From contig OY728153.1 of NCBI GenBank assembly GCA_963277665.1, positions 274,262,250 through 274,326,249 of the forward strand: a stretch of 64,000 nt of DNA, read 5' to 3'. A program made the position numbers and the translations under genes. The stretch comes from Viscum album. Its lineage: Eukaryota > Streptophyta > Magnoliopsida > Santalales > Viscaceae. The notes under the pieces were generated by a model. The model did not search any database. It was not told where the DNA came from and was given only the letters and a program-made list of their open reading frames with translations. Positions 11,481 through 23,563 of the stretch are shown piece after piece. Position 1 is the stretch's first letter; each line of letters starts with the position of its first letter.

Positions 11481-11995
11481 TTAATTATAAAATGTCATTA
11501 TATAGTGGGACCAATGTGCTTCACTTCATATAAATAATTAGTAAAGAACCCAATCACCCATTCTAATATATATTTTTGAATAATATATTCCTCTGATAGA
11601 TGGAAATTCTTGACATATCCCTTCAAATTTTCCATATATCATTTAAAAGGATAAAACTAAGATAAATAATCAATCCCACATACTCTTATCTCTCACACCA
11701 CATGAATCACCAGATAAACCATTATATCAAAAACATTTGGTGGGAAATATATTTCTTGTTGGAAAAGTATGAGGAAAAAATTCATTCTCTGACTCATATA
11801 AAGAATTTGGACCCATGAATTTTCTAAAAATGGATTTTAAAAAGTAACATAACCTACTGATAGAATTTATAATAGGCATTGAAAATATACCACATAATGT
11901 GAATGATATCAATTGTTGTATCAATACATTACTTTTATGAGATTTTGAACTTATTAATTTCAAATGCTTAAATGACACTAAATTATTCACATTTT
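11481..11995 (-). pseudogene. CACTA DUF4218 domain
   Basis: The 11,990-11,727 frame contains KLISSKSHKSNVLIQQLISF then INSISRLCYFLKSIFRKFM. The family form is GLKSHDCHVLMQQLLPxAIRG...xxxxxELCxFFxxLCSKxL. Lower down (11,670-11,500) comes YMENLKGYVKNFHLSEEYII, then YILEWVIGFFTNYL, the DUF4218 tail (ERYLxxLKxYVRNRARPEGSIAEGYIAEExxxFCSxYL). DUF4218 follows the TNP2 core in CACTA transposases. Stops and shifts separate the two pieces. Confidence 0.8.
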
Positions 11996-13146
11996 AAGAA
12001 TATACACTATATAATTTAATACCATGTGGATGTTAACAAATATTAACCTTCTCACTCTTTATTAATGTGTGATAAGAAGAAGGTAAATATGTTTTTTCTT
12101 TCATAGTGGTAGATAACTATGCAGATATTCCCATGGATATTAAGTCCAATATTTCATGAAATATATCCTTTTAAGTTTATAAACATTCTAATAAAATTAT
12201 CACATATGTTTTTCTCAATATGTATAATGTCAATGTTATGATTTTCCTATAACAATATCTAATAAGGTAGCTTAAATATGATAGATTGTTTCTTCCAGGT
12301 ATTTGTTTAATGACCAGAACTTCATTTCTTTCTAAATGTGAAATCAATATTTTTCATTTGTTTTTAATATTCTTTAGCTTTTAATGGTCGTGGGAGGGAT
12401 ATTATATTAATTTAAACCATTAAATTCCATTTTTTAATATTTAATAATGATGATCCATTCACACAAATATTTTATGTCCCATATACACCATCTTTCTTCC
12501 ATTCTACAATTGATAATATGAAGTCTCTTCTTCACAAGTTAGACAAGCTTTATGTCCCATAACATTATATATAGATATGTTTTCATATGGAGAATGATAA
12601 TTTTTAGTGAACATTATCATGGAATGAAAAATAAAATATTATTTCTTTTATACATAAAAAATTTCAACTTTTTCCTCCCATATATATTTGAAATCATCCA
12701 ACTATAGTGAAATATACACATCAATATCGTTTCCTAGATGTTTTGGTACTAAAATCATCAAGCTCATCATAACATATTTTTTTCATCATTCATATCTGTG
12801 GGGAAAAGTTGTAAACTACTAACATAACAGGAAATGAAATATATTGGCTATTGAGGTTCTGATATGGATTTATTCCATCTGTGAACAGTCCCATTCTAAT
12901 ATTTCTAGACTCACAACCAAAAATAGGATTTTTTAATGAAATCTCTTCCACTATGGTGAATAATTTGGGTGACATAAGTTTCCATCAGATATGTGATCAT
13001 TCATATGACATCTTAACCTCTTGGTATCATTTGAATTGAAAATAGTTTTTTAAATGGGTAATTATTATAAGATACCAAATTTGTTTAGTGGGATTTTAGG
13101 TTTATATAATTTAGAATGAATCAGAATTTAATTTTCATCCATCATA
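11996..13146 (-). pseudogene. TNP2 transposase, core part (upstream half displaced)
   Basis: TNP2 is the transposase that cuts CACTA ends. The minus strand reads HISDGNLCHPNYSP near 12,990, FGCESRNIRMGLFTDGINPY at about 12,910-12,850, then NIDVYISL-type sequence near 12,730 (GNDIDVYI), MGHKACLTCEEETSYY at about 12,560-12,510, and NIDIIHIEKNICDNFI near 12,220. The family counterparts are the SDGxLRHPADSxxW, FGxDxRNxRLGLxTDGxNPF, GKDIDVYLxPLxxELxxLW, GLACPxCxxxT and NLDVMHIEKNICDNxxGTLL motifs. The segment beginning CPKCGxSRYK is missing at 13,146 and resumes at 51,690. Frame breaks occur throughout. Confidence 0.88.
13142..13146. repeat. Target-site duplication of gypsy-1 (left copy)
   Basis: TCATA immediately before the TG of the 5' LTR. 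The right copy after the 3' LTR (51,690-51,694) reads TTATA, one change in five. Confidence 0.6.
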
Positions 13147-14059
13147 TGTAATGACCCAAATTTTAATCAATGGAAATTACCTTCTTATAATCACATGAAA
13201 TCAAAACACAATGAACTACTAAGTATTACGTGACCTTTAAACATAATATTTTCACTTCTCTAATTTGAATTTCTAAAATATCACACACACGATTGCGATC
13301 AGTAAGATGTTTGGATTTTGATAAGACAAACATAATTTTTTGGTGAATAGTAACAGACCCTTATAAATAGCAATGTCACCTTTATGAATAGTAATAAAAC
13401 CCTTATGAATATTAAATCATATAACTGAATAAGTAACCTTAACAATGAAAGTATAAATAAAATTTATGCATCTTATAAGTGCCAATATGATATAATTATA
13501 TCATATTGTTGATATTTGTGTGAGTCATGTATATTTAATTAAAATTTATGATTAAATTAATAATTTAAAATAAAATTTATTTTCATAAAATGTACTCATA
13601 AATAAGTATTTTGATGAATTATGATTATATGATAATTTTAAGAGACCTTAATTAATTTTTTAAATTATTAGAAAAGCGGTTTTAATTTTAAAATTTGTAT
13701 TTTTCTAGTAAATTATGATTTAATTAAAAATTAAATTTCACATATTTAGAAAAATATTTTCATAAAATGGATTTTTTTTGGAATTATACACATAGAAAAA
13801 TGGTTAGGGTGAATTTTTTAGATTTTTCTGAAATACATGAATTTTTTGTGAATAGTAAAATACAATAATTTGCAGTATATATTCATTATATGTTAAATAC
13901 ACTATTTATTGAGTCATGGGTGATGTAAGAACCTTGGGTTCAAACTCACATGCAAATATTTCTATTTTTTTTGTCATAAGAATAAATACTATTTCCTTTT
14001 TTTTGAGAAAAATAATAAAATAATGAATAAAATATTGAGAAAACCCTCCTCTCCTCCAC

Positions 14060-14067
14060 TATAAATA
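14060..14067 (+). promoter_or_regulatory. TATA box of the gypsy-1 LTR promoter
   Basis: TATAAATA followed by CCACCCCTCTTTACC, then a pyrimidine-rich stretch. The other LTR keeps TATAAATA at 49,498-49,505 in the same context. Transcription would be expected to start about 30 bases downstream; this is inferred from the motif and its conservation only. Confidence 0.6.
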
Positions 14068-15743
14068 CCACCCCTCTTTACCTCTTCTCTTCCCTCCTCT
14101 CAATAATTTTTCCATATCTAAATTCTAATAAAATCTCTCACTAATACCCTCTCCCACTTCTATCATCCCTTGGTCTCTTTAGAAGACCAAATCCTCTTCC
14201 CTAAAGAGGTTCTCAAGGAAGACATATTCAAGAGGTAAATTCATCTTTTTTTATTCTTTTATTTTCTTTCAAGTTCCTTTATTTATTTTTATTTCCTCTC
14301 ATCCTTTCATCCAAATGTTATGATAAATACAGTACCTTACATATACTATAATTTTGTTATGATAATGGTATAATTCATCATCATCTCTCATTTCCCCCTC
14401 CTTTTATTCTAGAAATGAAAACACCATTCGAGATGTGTTAATTTCTCTTATTTAAGGACGAGGGGTTTTCAATTTCTATTACCATCATCAATTCTAGTAA
14501 TGAAAAAATTTGTGGGTGAACCAGAATATAATATATTTATTATGTCTAATTTATGGTTCTATAATCTTTTTTAAACATGGTATTAATTTATAAAGCAAGA
14601 TGTGTTCGATGTGATAAAAAAACCGCCAATTAACCAAAACAAATATCATTAAAGTTTTATATAGTGATTGATCTTCACTCCAAATGAACAAATGAATTTT
14701 ATAACCATGTAATATACTGTATGTTCAGTAATAAAATATAACTACAATTCTATACAACCATTCTCATCTTACATTTTTATCCTTGCATGTATATAAGTAA
14801 ATCAGTCATGAAAACCAAAGAAACAAACGCTCTCAAACAATGGAATTGAACCTCTTAATGCATCAAAAAGGTCATTAATAAACTTAATAAGGTTATAATA
14901 AATAAATTAAATAACTAATATGTTCTTTTAATATTAATTAATGAATTTAATTTGGTTATCCAAGACATTAAGATCAAGTGAAGGACACCATCAGACATAA
15001 GGTAAGGGATTCTACCTGAACCTCCATTATTCTTTCAGGTTTCTCTATCTTTATTTTTACCCAAATAAATTTATCTATTATTTTTATTCACATATTATAA
15101 ATGTTGTTTATATTCTCTAAAATAATGTATCAAGATCCATTCATCATTATTTTTTGTAGATATACATGTTTTTAAATGATTTCCTCCTCAATTCTTCCCA
15201 ATAAGCAAGCCCGTTTCAAGGGAACTTCCCGAATTTTTACCCTATTTAAAGTACACTCTATCATATGTTTTAAGACACATTTTTTTATAAAATAATTTTT
15301 ATTATTATAAAATGATTTTTGGTTCATTTCTAGTTTTATGTAAAATATTATTCTCTTTTCTATTTTAAACTCTCTTTAGTATTTTCCTTAAAACCACGCT
15401 AAAATTTGTTAATGCTAAAATGTATTAAATTTTCTTCATACATGTTGTCAATTATATTTGAAATAACTCACAATGATATGTGATAATTTTTCCTTTTTAA
15501 TTTTCATGTATTTTCTAATTCCTTTCTTTCATGGACACTTGTATGATATGCCCATTCATTATTCTTTATGACATGATTATGATACCCATTTATTTCATGG
15601 GTACCGTTATGTTTATATATGTTTGATTATGTGTGATTCTTTATGTGATAATAATATTCATGAAAATTTTATGATGTGTGTTCCCAGATAGAGTTCCAAT
15701 GCATTGGGTAAAGTTTAGTCTCATGAGACATTATGTACACTGA

Positions 15744-15826
15744 TCTTGGTAGTTAGCCTTGACTCGTGCTTCCATGTGCAACGGTCATGGTGGTTCACCT
15801 TGACTTGTGATCCTCTATATGCAATG
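15744..15826 (+). repeat. 41-bp tandem duplication in the gypsy-1 LTR
   Basis: Two copies of about 41 bp (15,744-15,784 and 15,785-15,826), each of the form TCNTGGTNGTT...CCTTGACTYGTG...NATGCAAYG. A related pair is found in the 3' LTR at about 51,184-51,264, so the duplication is older than this insertion. A similar pair (ATGGCACAAGGCCTTGAC type) is in the gypsy-2 LTR at about 57,250-57,305. Confidence 0.65.
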
Positions 15827-16252
15827 TGACTTGAACCATGATAAAGTAATGTTTTATGTTTCTACCAAATTATTATGACTCTATGTTTATATTATCCCAT
15901 GTTTATATGTCATGATTCCATATGCTCCATGCCTTTTTATGTCATTATGTCATTCCTTCTAACCCTTGTGCTAAAGCTTTATTCTTATTCTTGTTACCTT
16001 ACTAGGATTTTTAGCTCATCCATTAGTTCATGTTATACCTAGGTTATGATATGAAGATTTATTATCATAATAGATTTTAATATCTCTTTATGAATATTAA
16101 ATAAATAAATGTTTTATTTAGTCTCATGTTTTCAGTTTTGTGTACCTAGTCTTCCAAGATGCAAGACTTCACGATCCATGGCTTGTAATATTATGTTTTA
16201 TTATGCTTAAAATCATGTAATGATATGTGTAAAAGGCTAGGGTCTCTATAGT

Positions 16253-16264
16253 TGGTATCATAGG
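16253..16264 (+). other. Primer-binding site of gypsy-1 (initiator tRNA-Met)
   Basis: TGGTATCATAGG two bases after the LTR end. The first eight bases match the complement of the plant initiator tRNA-Met 3' end (TGGTATCAGAGC). It primes minus-strand DNA synthesis. Confidence 0.8.
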
Positions 16265-16776
16265 ATGTTCTAGTTATTTTTGGAGATTTGAAAAAGATAA
16301 CTTTAGTAAGAAGTTTTTGGAGGAGACTAAGTATAAGAAAAATCCTTAAATTTTGGTAAGTATAGATTAAGTGGTTTATCAAGAAAACACATCCCTGTTT
16401 TGATAGGAATAAGTGTATATGGATCTGGCACAAATTTTTCTTGGGGTAACACCTAAAAACACCGCTTTTATCTAGACTCAAATGGGAACTAGTTCACAAT
16501 AACGGGCCTTACTGCACTCCTTGTTTGACACTCCCATGGGATATGATTTGATAAATTCATAATCTTAGTACAAACCATTAGTAAAGGAACGAAAAAGGGC
16601 CTAGAATAATATATGTAAAGTAACAGATCAAGGATAAAGTACATTGAAATCTAGGGAATCAAAATTTAGGATATAATTTTTCTTTAAGAGTTTATCCTTT
16701 TATATTCAACGTTTCCTTTTTATGATTAATATCTATGTATTAAAGCCTTATAATTTTATGTTCTTTTTCTTAGTTA
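16265..16776 (+). other. Gypsy-1 untranslated leader
   Basis: Non-coding leader between primer site and gag. It shares a conserved block with the gypsy-2 leader (around GGAACTRGTKCACAAYAACRGGCC, at about 16,480 here and 58,075 in gypsy-2), possibly linked to packaging or dimerisation. No gene is seen. Confidence 0.5.
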
Positions 16777-17790
16777 ATAGAGGGAAATAGAAGAACACGT
16801 TCCAATAATCAATGTTTTAGGGAATGTAAATATTTACCTAATGATATTCCATATATGACGGGAATGGGAGCTCAAAACTTCATGACAACACTTTCTTAGC
16901 TAGCTCAAGTTAAGAATAATAACATGAATCATGTGGAACTCCCTCCTCCTCTAAGGAAATAGAAAGTTTCTATATAATCCTTCATGCAGCAAATTCCTCC
17001 CATGTTTAGTGGATATTATGATCACCTCCTCACATAATAATGGATTAACTACATTGAAAAGATATTGTTTGTCCTCTAGTGCTCATAAGAAGAGAAAGTC
17101 ATGATGGCAGTCTATCATTTTGATGGGGAAGTTGATCAGTGGTGAACACCGATCAATAATACAAAGTCCCAAGAAGGAATTTGATTCCATATATTGGGAG
17201 GAATTATAGAAACTATTTTTTAATAAATATTTTCCCCAAACCCTCTGTCTCAATATGGAAAGAGAGTTCCTTAGTCTTAAGCAGAAGGAAGATGAGTCTA
17301 TCGGGTCATATGAAGAAAACATCACAAGGCTTGCAAGATAAACCTATGGATTTGTTATGAACACTAAAAGAAAGGTGGATTGATTCTTTAGTGGACTAAA
17401 GTTGAGTCTACAAAAAGAATTGGTGATTCGTGACTTCAACATTTATGAGGAGATTTTCCGTTGCGCCCTCAAGGTTGAAATGGAGATCAAATACTCTCAA
17501 TGGTCTCGTGGGACTGGTGAAACAAAAAGAGGAAAATGAAGTCTAATATGGGTGGTTCAGAAAATAAATCCCATGATCAAAAGAAGATCAAACATCCAAA
17601 GTGTCAAAATTGTGGGAAGAAGCATCCTGGGAACTGTCTAAAAGGAACTAGGAATTGCTTCAAATGTGGAAGAATGGGACATATGGATAAAAACTGTTGG
17701 AGGGATATGAATAATCCCACTAATGTGGAAGAAGAAATAAAGGTTCAGATCAATTCTAAACCAATAGTGTAGTTTTGAAACTACATGGAG
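16777..17790 (+). pseudogene. gag of gypsy-1
   Basis: Coat protein of the retrotransposon particle. The likely start codon at 16,777 is now ATA, in the frame reading EGNRRTRSNN. The gag core follows with many stops: INYIEKILFVL near 17,043 and EEKVMMAVYHFDGEVDQW at 17,092-17,145, matching the W-I-x-x-x-E-K-I-F ... EKVxxAVYxLxGxAxxWW pattern of Retrotrans_gag. The C-terminal end is the best preserved: CQNCGKKHPGNC (from 17,602) and CFKCGRMGHMDKNC (to 17,697), two zinc knuckles that bind the RNA genome. The first has the short spacing usual in plant chromoviruses. Confidence 0.88.
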
Positions 17791-17859
17791 AATGGGAATT
17801 ACATGAACAATTTCTCGAAGCCAAGGGTTTTCAGTGGGAATCATTGACAAACCCCAAGG

Positions 17860-18231
17860 AAATAAGGAAGGTATTATGTTATAACTACTACTAAGGTGTA
17901 TCTAGAAAATGATGTGGTGATAGGTACACTAGTTATTCATTCAAAAATATCAAATGTACTATTTGATTATGTTTCTATGAATTATTTCATATCTTTCAAG
18001 TTTAATAAAACTATTCAAACACCACCTAAAAATTTGGAGGTTGAGTTATCTATGAGACAAAAATGGGGAAATTACTGCATCCAAAGTATATAAATCCTCC
18101 CTGATTAACAGTTTAGGACTAAACCTCCTAGAAAATTCCATCATACTTCCTTTAGTGGATTTCAATGTAATCATGGGCATGGATTGGCTATCTTTATACA
18201 AAGAAAACATAAAATGATGGGAAAGAAATAT
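17860..18231 (+). pseudogene. Aspartic protease of gypsy-1, cut by an insertion
   Basis: Processes the Gag-Pol chain. It reads VVIGTLVIHSKISNVLFDYV then YFISFKF, equivalent to the plant gypsy protease VxGTLLIxxxxAxVLFDSGATHSFISxxF. The catalytic Asp is at 17,965-17,967, but the D-S/T-G triad is D-Y-V here. Near the end FNVIMGMDWLSLYKENIK matches FDVILGMDWLxxYxAxIDC. One frameshift lies around 18,060 and a stop around 18,212. The reading is interrupted at 18,232 by a solo LTR. Confidence 0.8.
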
Positions 18232-19616
18232 TGTTAGGTCCACTAGGCTAGATACCCTGAGGGGGGGGGGTGAATCAGGGTATAAAAGATTAAAACAACT
18301 ATCCCTTTTGATCTTGTTTTGCTGTTAGACAAAACCCTCTTCTATCTCCTTCCCATTGTAGAGTATGAATAAACCTTAAAGCATGAACAAGACACAAATT
18401 TTTTTACTTAGTTCACCCTCAATGGGCTACGTCCAAGGAGAATACACCGATAGTGTGGTGATGTACCAATTCCACTATCAGCACACTGTTGTTTACAAGT
18501 TCTAAGTGGACACACTATACCTTATAGTTTACAACCACTCACAATCTGAGAACTCACTACTTCTTCAGAAGACCTACTCACAGTTTATAGACCTGTAGTT
18601 CTTTTCATTACCACTAATTAATTCATCCTTCAATGTATGTAGATGATCTATTGAAGTCCAAATATCATCCACTAATGAATACCCATTTTCCCCTAACTAC
18701 TGGGCACCAACCATTGGTAAGAACCTTCACAAAGAACCCTACTTTGTGAAGCTCAAACAAGACTTAGTAAATATCCTACCTTTTCGCGAAGCTCACACCT
18801 TCATAGAGCTCAGGCCATCTTGGAGCTCAATTCATCGCAGAGCAACTTCCTTCACGAATCTCACTAATCCAACACAAAGAACACAACTTTCGCAGAGCTA
18901 GATTAGCCACCATGAAGCTCCTTCTTTTCACAAAGAACATTGCCTTCACGAACCACCTTTGCGAGACGAGAGAAAAAAATTCTTGGAAAACTCTCTACTT
19001 CTATCGAGGTGGTTATGGCCTATTTTAGGGGATTCCACTGACCCTCGAACCATCCGCGCGATGTCAGTGCCACATCATCTCAAATCATGATGCTTCAAAA
19101 TTCCTACCGAAATTCTCTCAATATCGCGAAGTACCACGACAATTTTCAGATCACAGAGCTTGTTGTAATCGCAGAGCGTTCTGTCAATTACTTCTCACTG
19201 CCACTGCGAATCTCCCTCACATTTCCCTTCATCTATGTCATTCGTGAAGCTCTTATTAATCACGAAGAACACCGTCAACATTCTTATTGTCTTTGAGAAA
19301 TCAAATCCATGAAGACTATATTCACGAAACTCGTGTCTTTTCCATATTTTGATAAGATCTTCAAAGAAATCCATATTTTGCGATGCTCACCAAACTCCAA
19401 ATTTTGGACCCCAAAAATTTGGCAAACAATGGAAAATGGAACCACCTTGTATCTTTTCTTTTATACTGCCTCCAGATCTTTTTTTCCTCTTTCATGGTTC
19501 TTTGTCAATTTGGATTATCTCTAGAATTCGAAAATTCACCATGGAAACCTGCATTGTCAACAAACACAAGCAACCCAAAAATTTTGTAATGATACCTAAA
19601 TGTATTTTTCCCAACA
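18232..19616 (+). mobile_element. Probable solo LTR inserted in gypsy-1 pol
   Basis: A 1,385-bp block with no pol similarity lies between the protease end and the start of the pre-RT region. It begins TGTTAGGTCC and ends TTTTTCCCAACA, so it has the TG...CA form with an inverted TGTTAGG/CCCAACA pair. Near its start are a run of ten G (18,261-18,270) followed by TGAATCAGGG and a TATAAAAG at about 18,282. Its GC content is clearly higher than that of the neighbours. No primer site or second LTR is seen, so a solo LTR (copia-like by its start) is the simplest reading. A clean 5-bp duplication is not evident: the flanks are ...GAAATAT and GAGAT..., a near match with a 2-base offset. Strand is uncertain. 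Confidence 0.6.
18727..19330. repeat. Short repeated TTCRCGAAGCTC-like words in the solo LTR
   Basis: A word of the form TTCGCGAAGCTC, TTCACGAATCTC, TTCGCAGAGCT or TTTGTGAAGCTC recurs about 15 times in 600 bp. Five copies contain the palindrome TTCNNGAA (18,783-18,790; 18,851-18,858; 18,945-18,952; 19,241-19,248; 19,321-19,328). TTCNNGAA is the core of a plant heat-shock element, though full three-unit elements are not seen. Confidence 0.55.
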
Positions 19617-21340
19617 GAGATCAATCTTCACATCCTGAATCATCCTCCAATTCTTTTCAAGTGTAAGGAGGAAGATGAATCTACTTTATAATAATTTTTT
19701 CATGTGTGGATATTAATGCCTTATGATAAAGAATTTCTAGATCAAATGATTGAGAGAAAGGAGATGATACTTCTCGAAGATATTCATATCATGAGGGATT
19801 ACACTGATGTATTCCCTAAAGAGTTTATTGGTCTTCCTCATGATAAAGAGGTTGAGTTATCAATTGAACTTATTCCTAGATCTATACCTATATCAAAGAA
19901 ACCTTATAGAATTGCCACCATAGAGCTGGAAGAGCTGAAGAAGCAGTAACAGGAGAATCTAGAGAAGAGTTTTATACACCCGAGTGCTTCACTATGGGGT
20001 GTACCAATCCTCTTTTTCAAGAATAAGGATGAATCAATGCATCTCTGCATTAATTATCATGAGCTCAATAAAATCATGATAAAGAAAAAGTATCCCTTAC
20101 CACAAATATATGACATGTTTGATCATCTTCAGGGGGCTAGTTATTTCTCTCAGGTAGACCTTCGGTCAGGATATCACTAATTAAAGTCGAGGAGGGAAGA
20201 TATTCCCAATATTGCCTTTTGAATGGGGTATGGACACTATGAGTTCATAGTTAGGCCCTTCAGAATAACTAATTCTCTGAAAATATTCATCGATTTAATG
20301 AATAGATTATTTAGAGAATACCTTGACAAATTTGTGGTAGTCTTTATCGATGATATTCTAATATACTCCAAGAGAAAGGAGGAACATGAAGAGCATTTGA
20401 ATACTGTGCTGATGACTTTGAAAAGGGAGATACATTAGGAAAAATATAGTAAATTTGAGTTCTAGATGGAGTAAGTATCATTCTTGGGACATGTTATCAC
20501 CATCAAAGGGATATCTATAGACCCTTCGAAGAAAAAGACAATTGAAGAGTGGGCTAGGCCAACATCTATAACGAAGATCCAAAACTTTATGGGTCTATCC
20601 AGGTATTATCGATGATTTTTGAAGAACCTTTAATGATTTTAAAACCCAATGAAAATTCTGACATGGAAGGGGGTGAAGTTTGGATGGACTCAAGAATGTG
20701 AGAAAAGCTTTATGGTGCTCAAAAAGAGGCTTATCACTACACCAATACTCACACTCCTGATAAGTGGAGAACTCTTTTTGGTGTACAGTGATACTTAAAA
20801 GAAGATATTAGGTTGTGTGATAATGAAAAACGATAAATGGATAGCCTATGCCTCCATACATCTAAAAAACTATGAGCCAAACTATCCCATGAATGATCTA
20901 GAGTTTGCAGCTGTGATATTTGTGTTTAAAATATGGCGGCACTATCTCTATGGAGAGAAGTGTGAGAGATATACAGATCACAAGAATCTCAAATATATAT
21001 TCTCATAGAAAGATAATAATATGCACTAGAAAAGATGGTTATATCTCATTAAGGATTATGACTTCTCAATCCAATACCATCCTGGTAAGTCAAATAAGGT
21101 GGTGGATGCTCTAAGTAGAAAGGATCATGTATCTTTATCAATGATGATAGTTGAGAAGGATCCAATATTATTATATTTTAAGAGGATGGAAACGGGAATA
21201 ATTAAGGGAGGAACATCATCAATCCTTTATCAAATGGTTCCTCAACTATACCTTATGGAGAAAATAAAGTATTCTCAAATAAATAATGTGGAAAATCTGA
21301 AAAGGAGGAAGCTATTAGAAATGGGGAATCCTATAAGTTT
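19617..21340 (+). pseudogene. Reverse transcriptase and RNase H of gypsy-1
   Basis: Copies element RNA to DNA. After a decayed linker the frame 19,704-19,949 reads DYTDVFPKEFIGLPHDKEVE, the usual plant gypsy pre-RT segment (EFxDVFPxELPGLPPxREVE). RT continues with [42 protein letters not shown], then [20 protein letters not shown] (catalytic FIDD at 20,343-20,354) and FLGHVITIKGI, NFMGLSRYYR. RNase H follows: FLVYSDT (first catalytic Asp at about 20,789), WRHYLYGEKCERYTDHKNLK, and QYHPGKSNKVVDALSRKD. Stops and frameshifts break it in at least ten places (for example at 19,949, 20,178-20,222, 20,438 and 21,007). Confidence 0.92.
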
Positions 21341-22680
21341 AAGATTGATGAGGAATGATTAGTAAGATTTAGGTCAAAATTATGTGTACCATCCAAACCA
21401 GATATAAATAAGGAGCTTTTGAATGATTCACATAGGTCAACCTTCTCTATTCACCTAAGGAGCACAAAGATGTATCGAGATCTCTAAGGGAAATTTTGGT
21501 GGGACAATATAAAGAAAGAGATTGCAGAATATACATAAAAGTTCCTAGAATGTCAAAAAGTGAAGGATGAAAGATATAAGTTTACAGGGATGATGAAACC
21601 ACTACCCATACCAACATGGAAGTGGGATAACATCACCATGGACTTTTTCACAAGACTTATAAGGACATATAGAAGAAACAATGCTATATGGGTCATTGTG
21701 GATCGCCTTACAAAGACAAATCACTTTATCACAATTCTAGAGGACTTCTTATTGGATCAAATCGAATGGATATATATTGAAAAGGTGGTAAGGTTTCATG
21801 GAGTAACATTATATATTGTATCTGATAGAGATATGAGATTCACCTCAATGTTCTGGAAAAGTCTCCAGCATGCTCTAAGAACTGAACTGAACTTTAATAC
21901 ATCTTATCATCCTAAAATGGATGGAAAATCAGAGAAAACTATTTAGACATTGGAAGATATGTTGAGAGAATGTTATATGGACTTTAAATTAGGGTGGGAC
22001 TAACATTTTCCAATGGTTTAATTCTCTTACAACAATAGTTTTCAATCCAGCATCTGAATGACACCATATTAATCTCTTTACGGGAAAAGGTGAAAAACAC
22101 CAGTGTGTTGGGATGAAGTTGGTGAGAATAATTTTCTATGACCTAAAATGGTTAAAGAAATGGTGGAGAAGGTTAGAACCATTCAGAAAAACATTAAGAT
22201 AGCCCAAAGTTGATAGAAGATTTATGCAGACAATCATCGACGAGACCTTGAGTTCAAAGTTGGAGACATGGAATTCCTCCACATATCTCCATAAAATAAG
22301 GTCATGAGGTTTGTGAAGAAAGGAAATATAAGTCCTAGGTACATCATCCCCTTTGAGATTCTTGATCATGATGGAGCTATGGCCAATCGACTAGAACTTA
22401 CACCTACCATATCTGAAGTACACGATGTCTTTCCCATATCCCTCTTAAGTAAGAACATACCAGATCCTTCACATGTACTATCTTCAGAGGTGGTGCAGTT
22501 TAAGAATGATATTTCTTAAGAGGAGAAGCCAGTGAAGATCTTGGATCATAGAGATAATGTTCTATGTAACAAGACTACTCATCTTGTCAAAGTACTATGA
22601 CATAACCATAAGTACTTAGAGGAAACATGGGAACTGGAGGAGGCATTGATGGAAAAGTCCCCACACCTATTTACTAATTA
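21341..22680 (+). pseudogene. Integrase with C-terminal chromodomain of gypsy-1
   Basis: Inserts the DNA copy. The zinc region reads STFSIHLRSTKMYRDL then KFWWDNIKKEIAEY and FLECQKVK; the first Cys of the CxxC pair is Phe. The core (21,560-21,946) has all three catalytic acids: ITMDFFTRL, IVSDRDMRFTSMFW and GKSEKTI. After a broken stretch comes the C-terminal SPRYIIPFEILDHDG...VHDVFPISLLSKNIPDPSHV (22,304-22,519) and the chromodomain-like KILDHRDNVLCNKTTHLVKV...ETWELEE to about 22,680. That last part targets Tekay/Del elements to heterochromatin and places this element in that clade. Stops occur at about 21,487, 21,535, 21,946 and 22,519. Confidence 0.9.
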
Positions 22681-22714
22681 AAATGTCATATGAATTTTCA
22701 AGGGAAAATTTTCA

Positions 22715-22728
22715 TAAGGGGGTAAGAA
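22715..22728 (+). other. Polypurine tract of gypsy-1
   Basis: AAGGGGGTAAGAA directly before TGTAATGAACC of the 3' LTR; it primes plus-strand synthesis. Confidence 0.75.
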
Positions 22729-23563
22729 TGTAATGAACCAAGGTTTAATCAATGGAAATTCCCTTCTTATAATCACATGAAATCACAACATAATTAACTA
22801 CTAAGTACTATGCGACCTTTAAACATAATATTGTCACTTATGTGATTTGAATTTCAAAAATATGACATACGCAGTTGCGATGAGTAAGAAGTTTGGAGTT
22901 TGATATGACAAACATAATTTTTAGGAATAGTAATTGGCCCTTATGAATAGTAATGTTACCCTAATTAATATTAATACGACCCTTATGAATAGTAAATCAT
23001 TCAATTGAACATGTGACCTTACCAATGAAAGTATAAATAGAATCTATCCATCTCATAAGTGATAATATGATATAATTATATCACAGTGTTGGTATTTTTG
23101 TATGTCATGTATATTTAATTACAATTTTATGATTAATTTAATAATTTAAAAGAAAATTTATTTTCATAAAATGTATTCATAAATAACTATTTTGATTACT
23201 TATGATTATATGATAATTTTATAAGACCTTAATTAATTTTTCAATGTATTAGAAAAGAATTTTTAATTTTAAAATTTGTATTTTTCGAGTAAATTATTAT
23301 TTTAATTAAAAATTAAATTTCAAATATTTAGAAAATTATTTTCATAAAATAGACTTCATTTTTGAATTCTACATGTCAAAAAATGGTTGGGGTGAATTTT
23401 TGGGATTTTTCTGAAATACTAGAATTTTTGGTGAATAGTAAAATAGGGTAATTTGCTGTATAGATACATTATATGTTAAAGAAACTATTTATTGATTCAT
23501 GGATGATGTAATAACCTTTGGTTAGAACTCACATGAACATATTACGATTTTTTTCATAATAAT
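22729..23563 (+). repeat. Gypsy-1 3' LTR, left part
   Basis: Matches 13,147-13,980 of the 5' LTR and stops abruptly after TTTTTTTCATAATAAT. The rest resumes at 49,419. The 5' LTR reads straight through the same point (TTTTGTCATAAGAATAAATACTATT around 13,970-13,995), which proves an insertion. Confidence 0.93.
23559..23563. repeat. Target-site duplication of the 25.9-kb array (left copy)
   Basis: ATAAT, repeated perfectly at 49,419-49,423 just after the last LTR. One 5-bp duplication for the whole array is the usual mark of a single integrase event. Confidence 0.85.

Larger units (their letters stand above)
13147..16250 (+). repeat. Gypsy-1 5' LTR
   Basis: Begins TGTAATGACCC and ends GGGTCTCTATA, with imperfect inverted ends. 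It is followed two bases later by the primer site. The 3' LTR starts TGTAATGAACC at 22,729 and ends GGGTCACTATA at 51,689. A TATA box sits near position 14,060. The LTR has no protein-coding sequence; short open frames are not conserved in the other copy. Confidence 0.9.
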
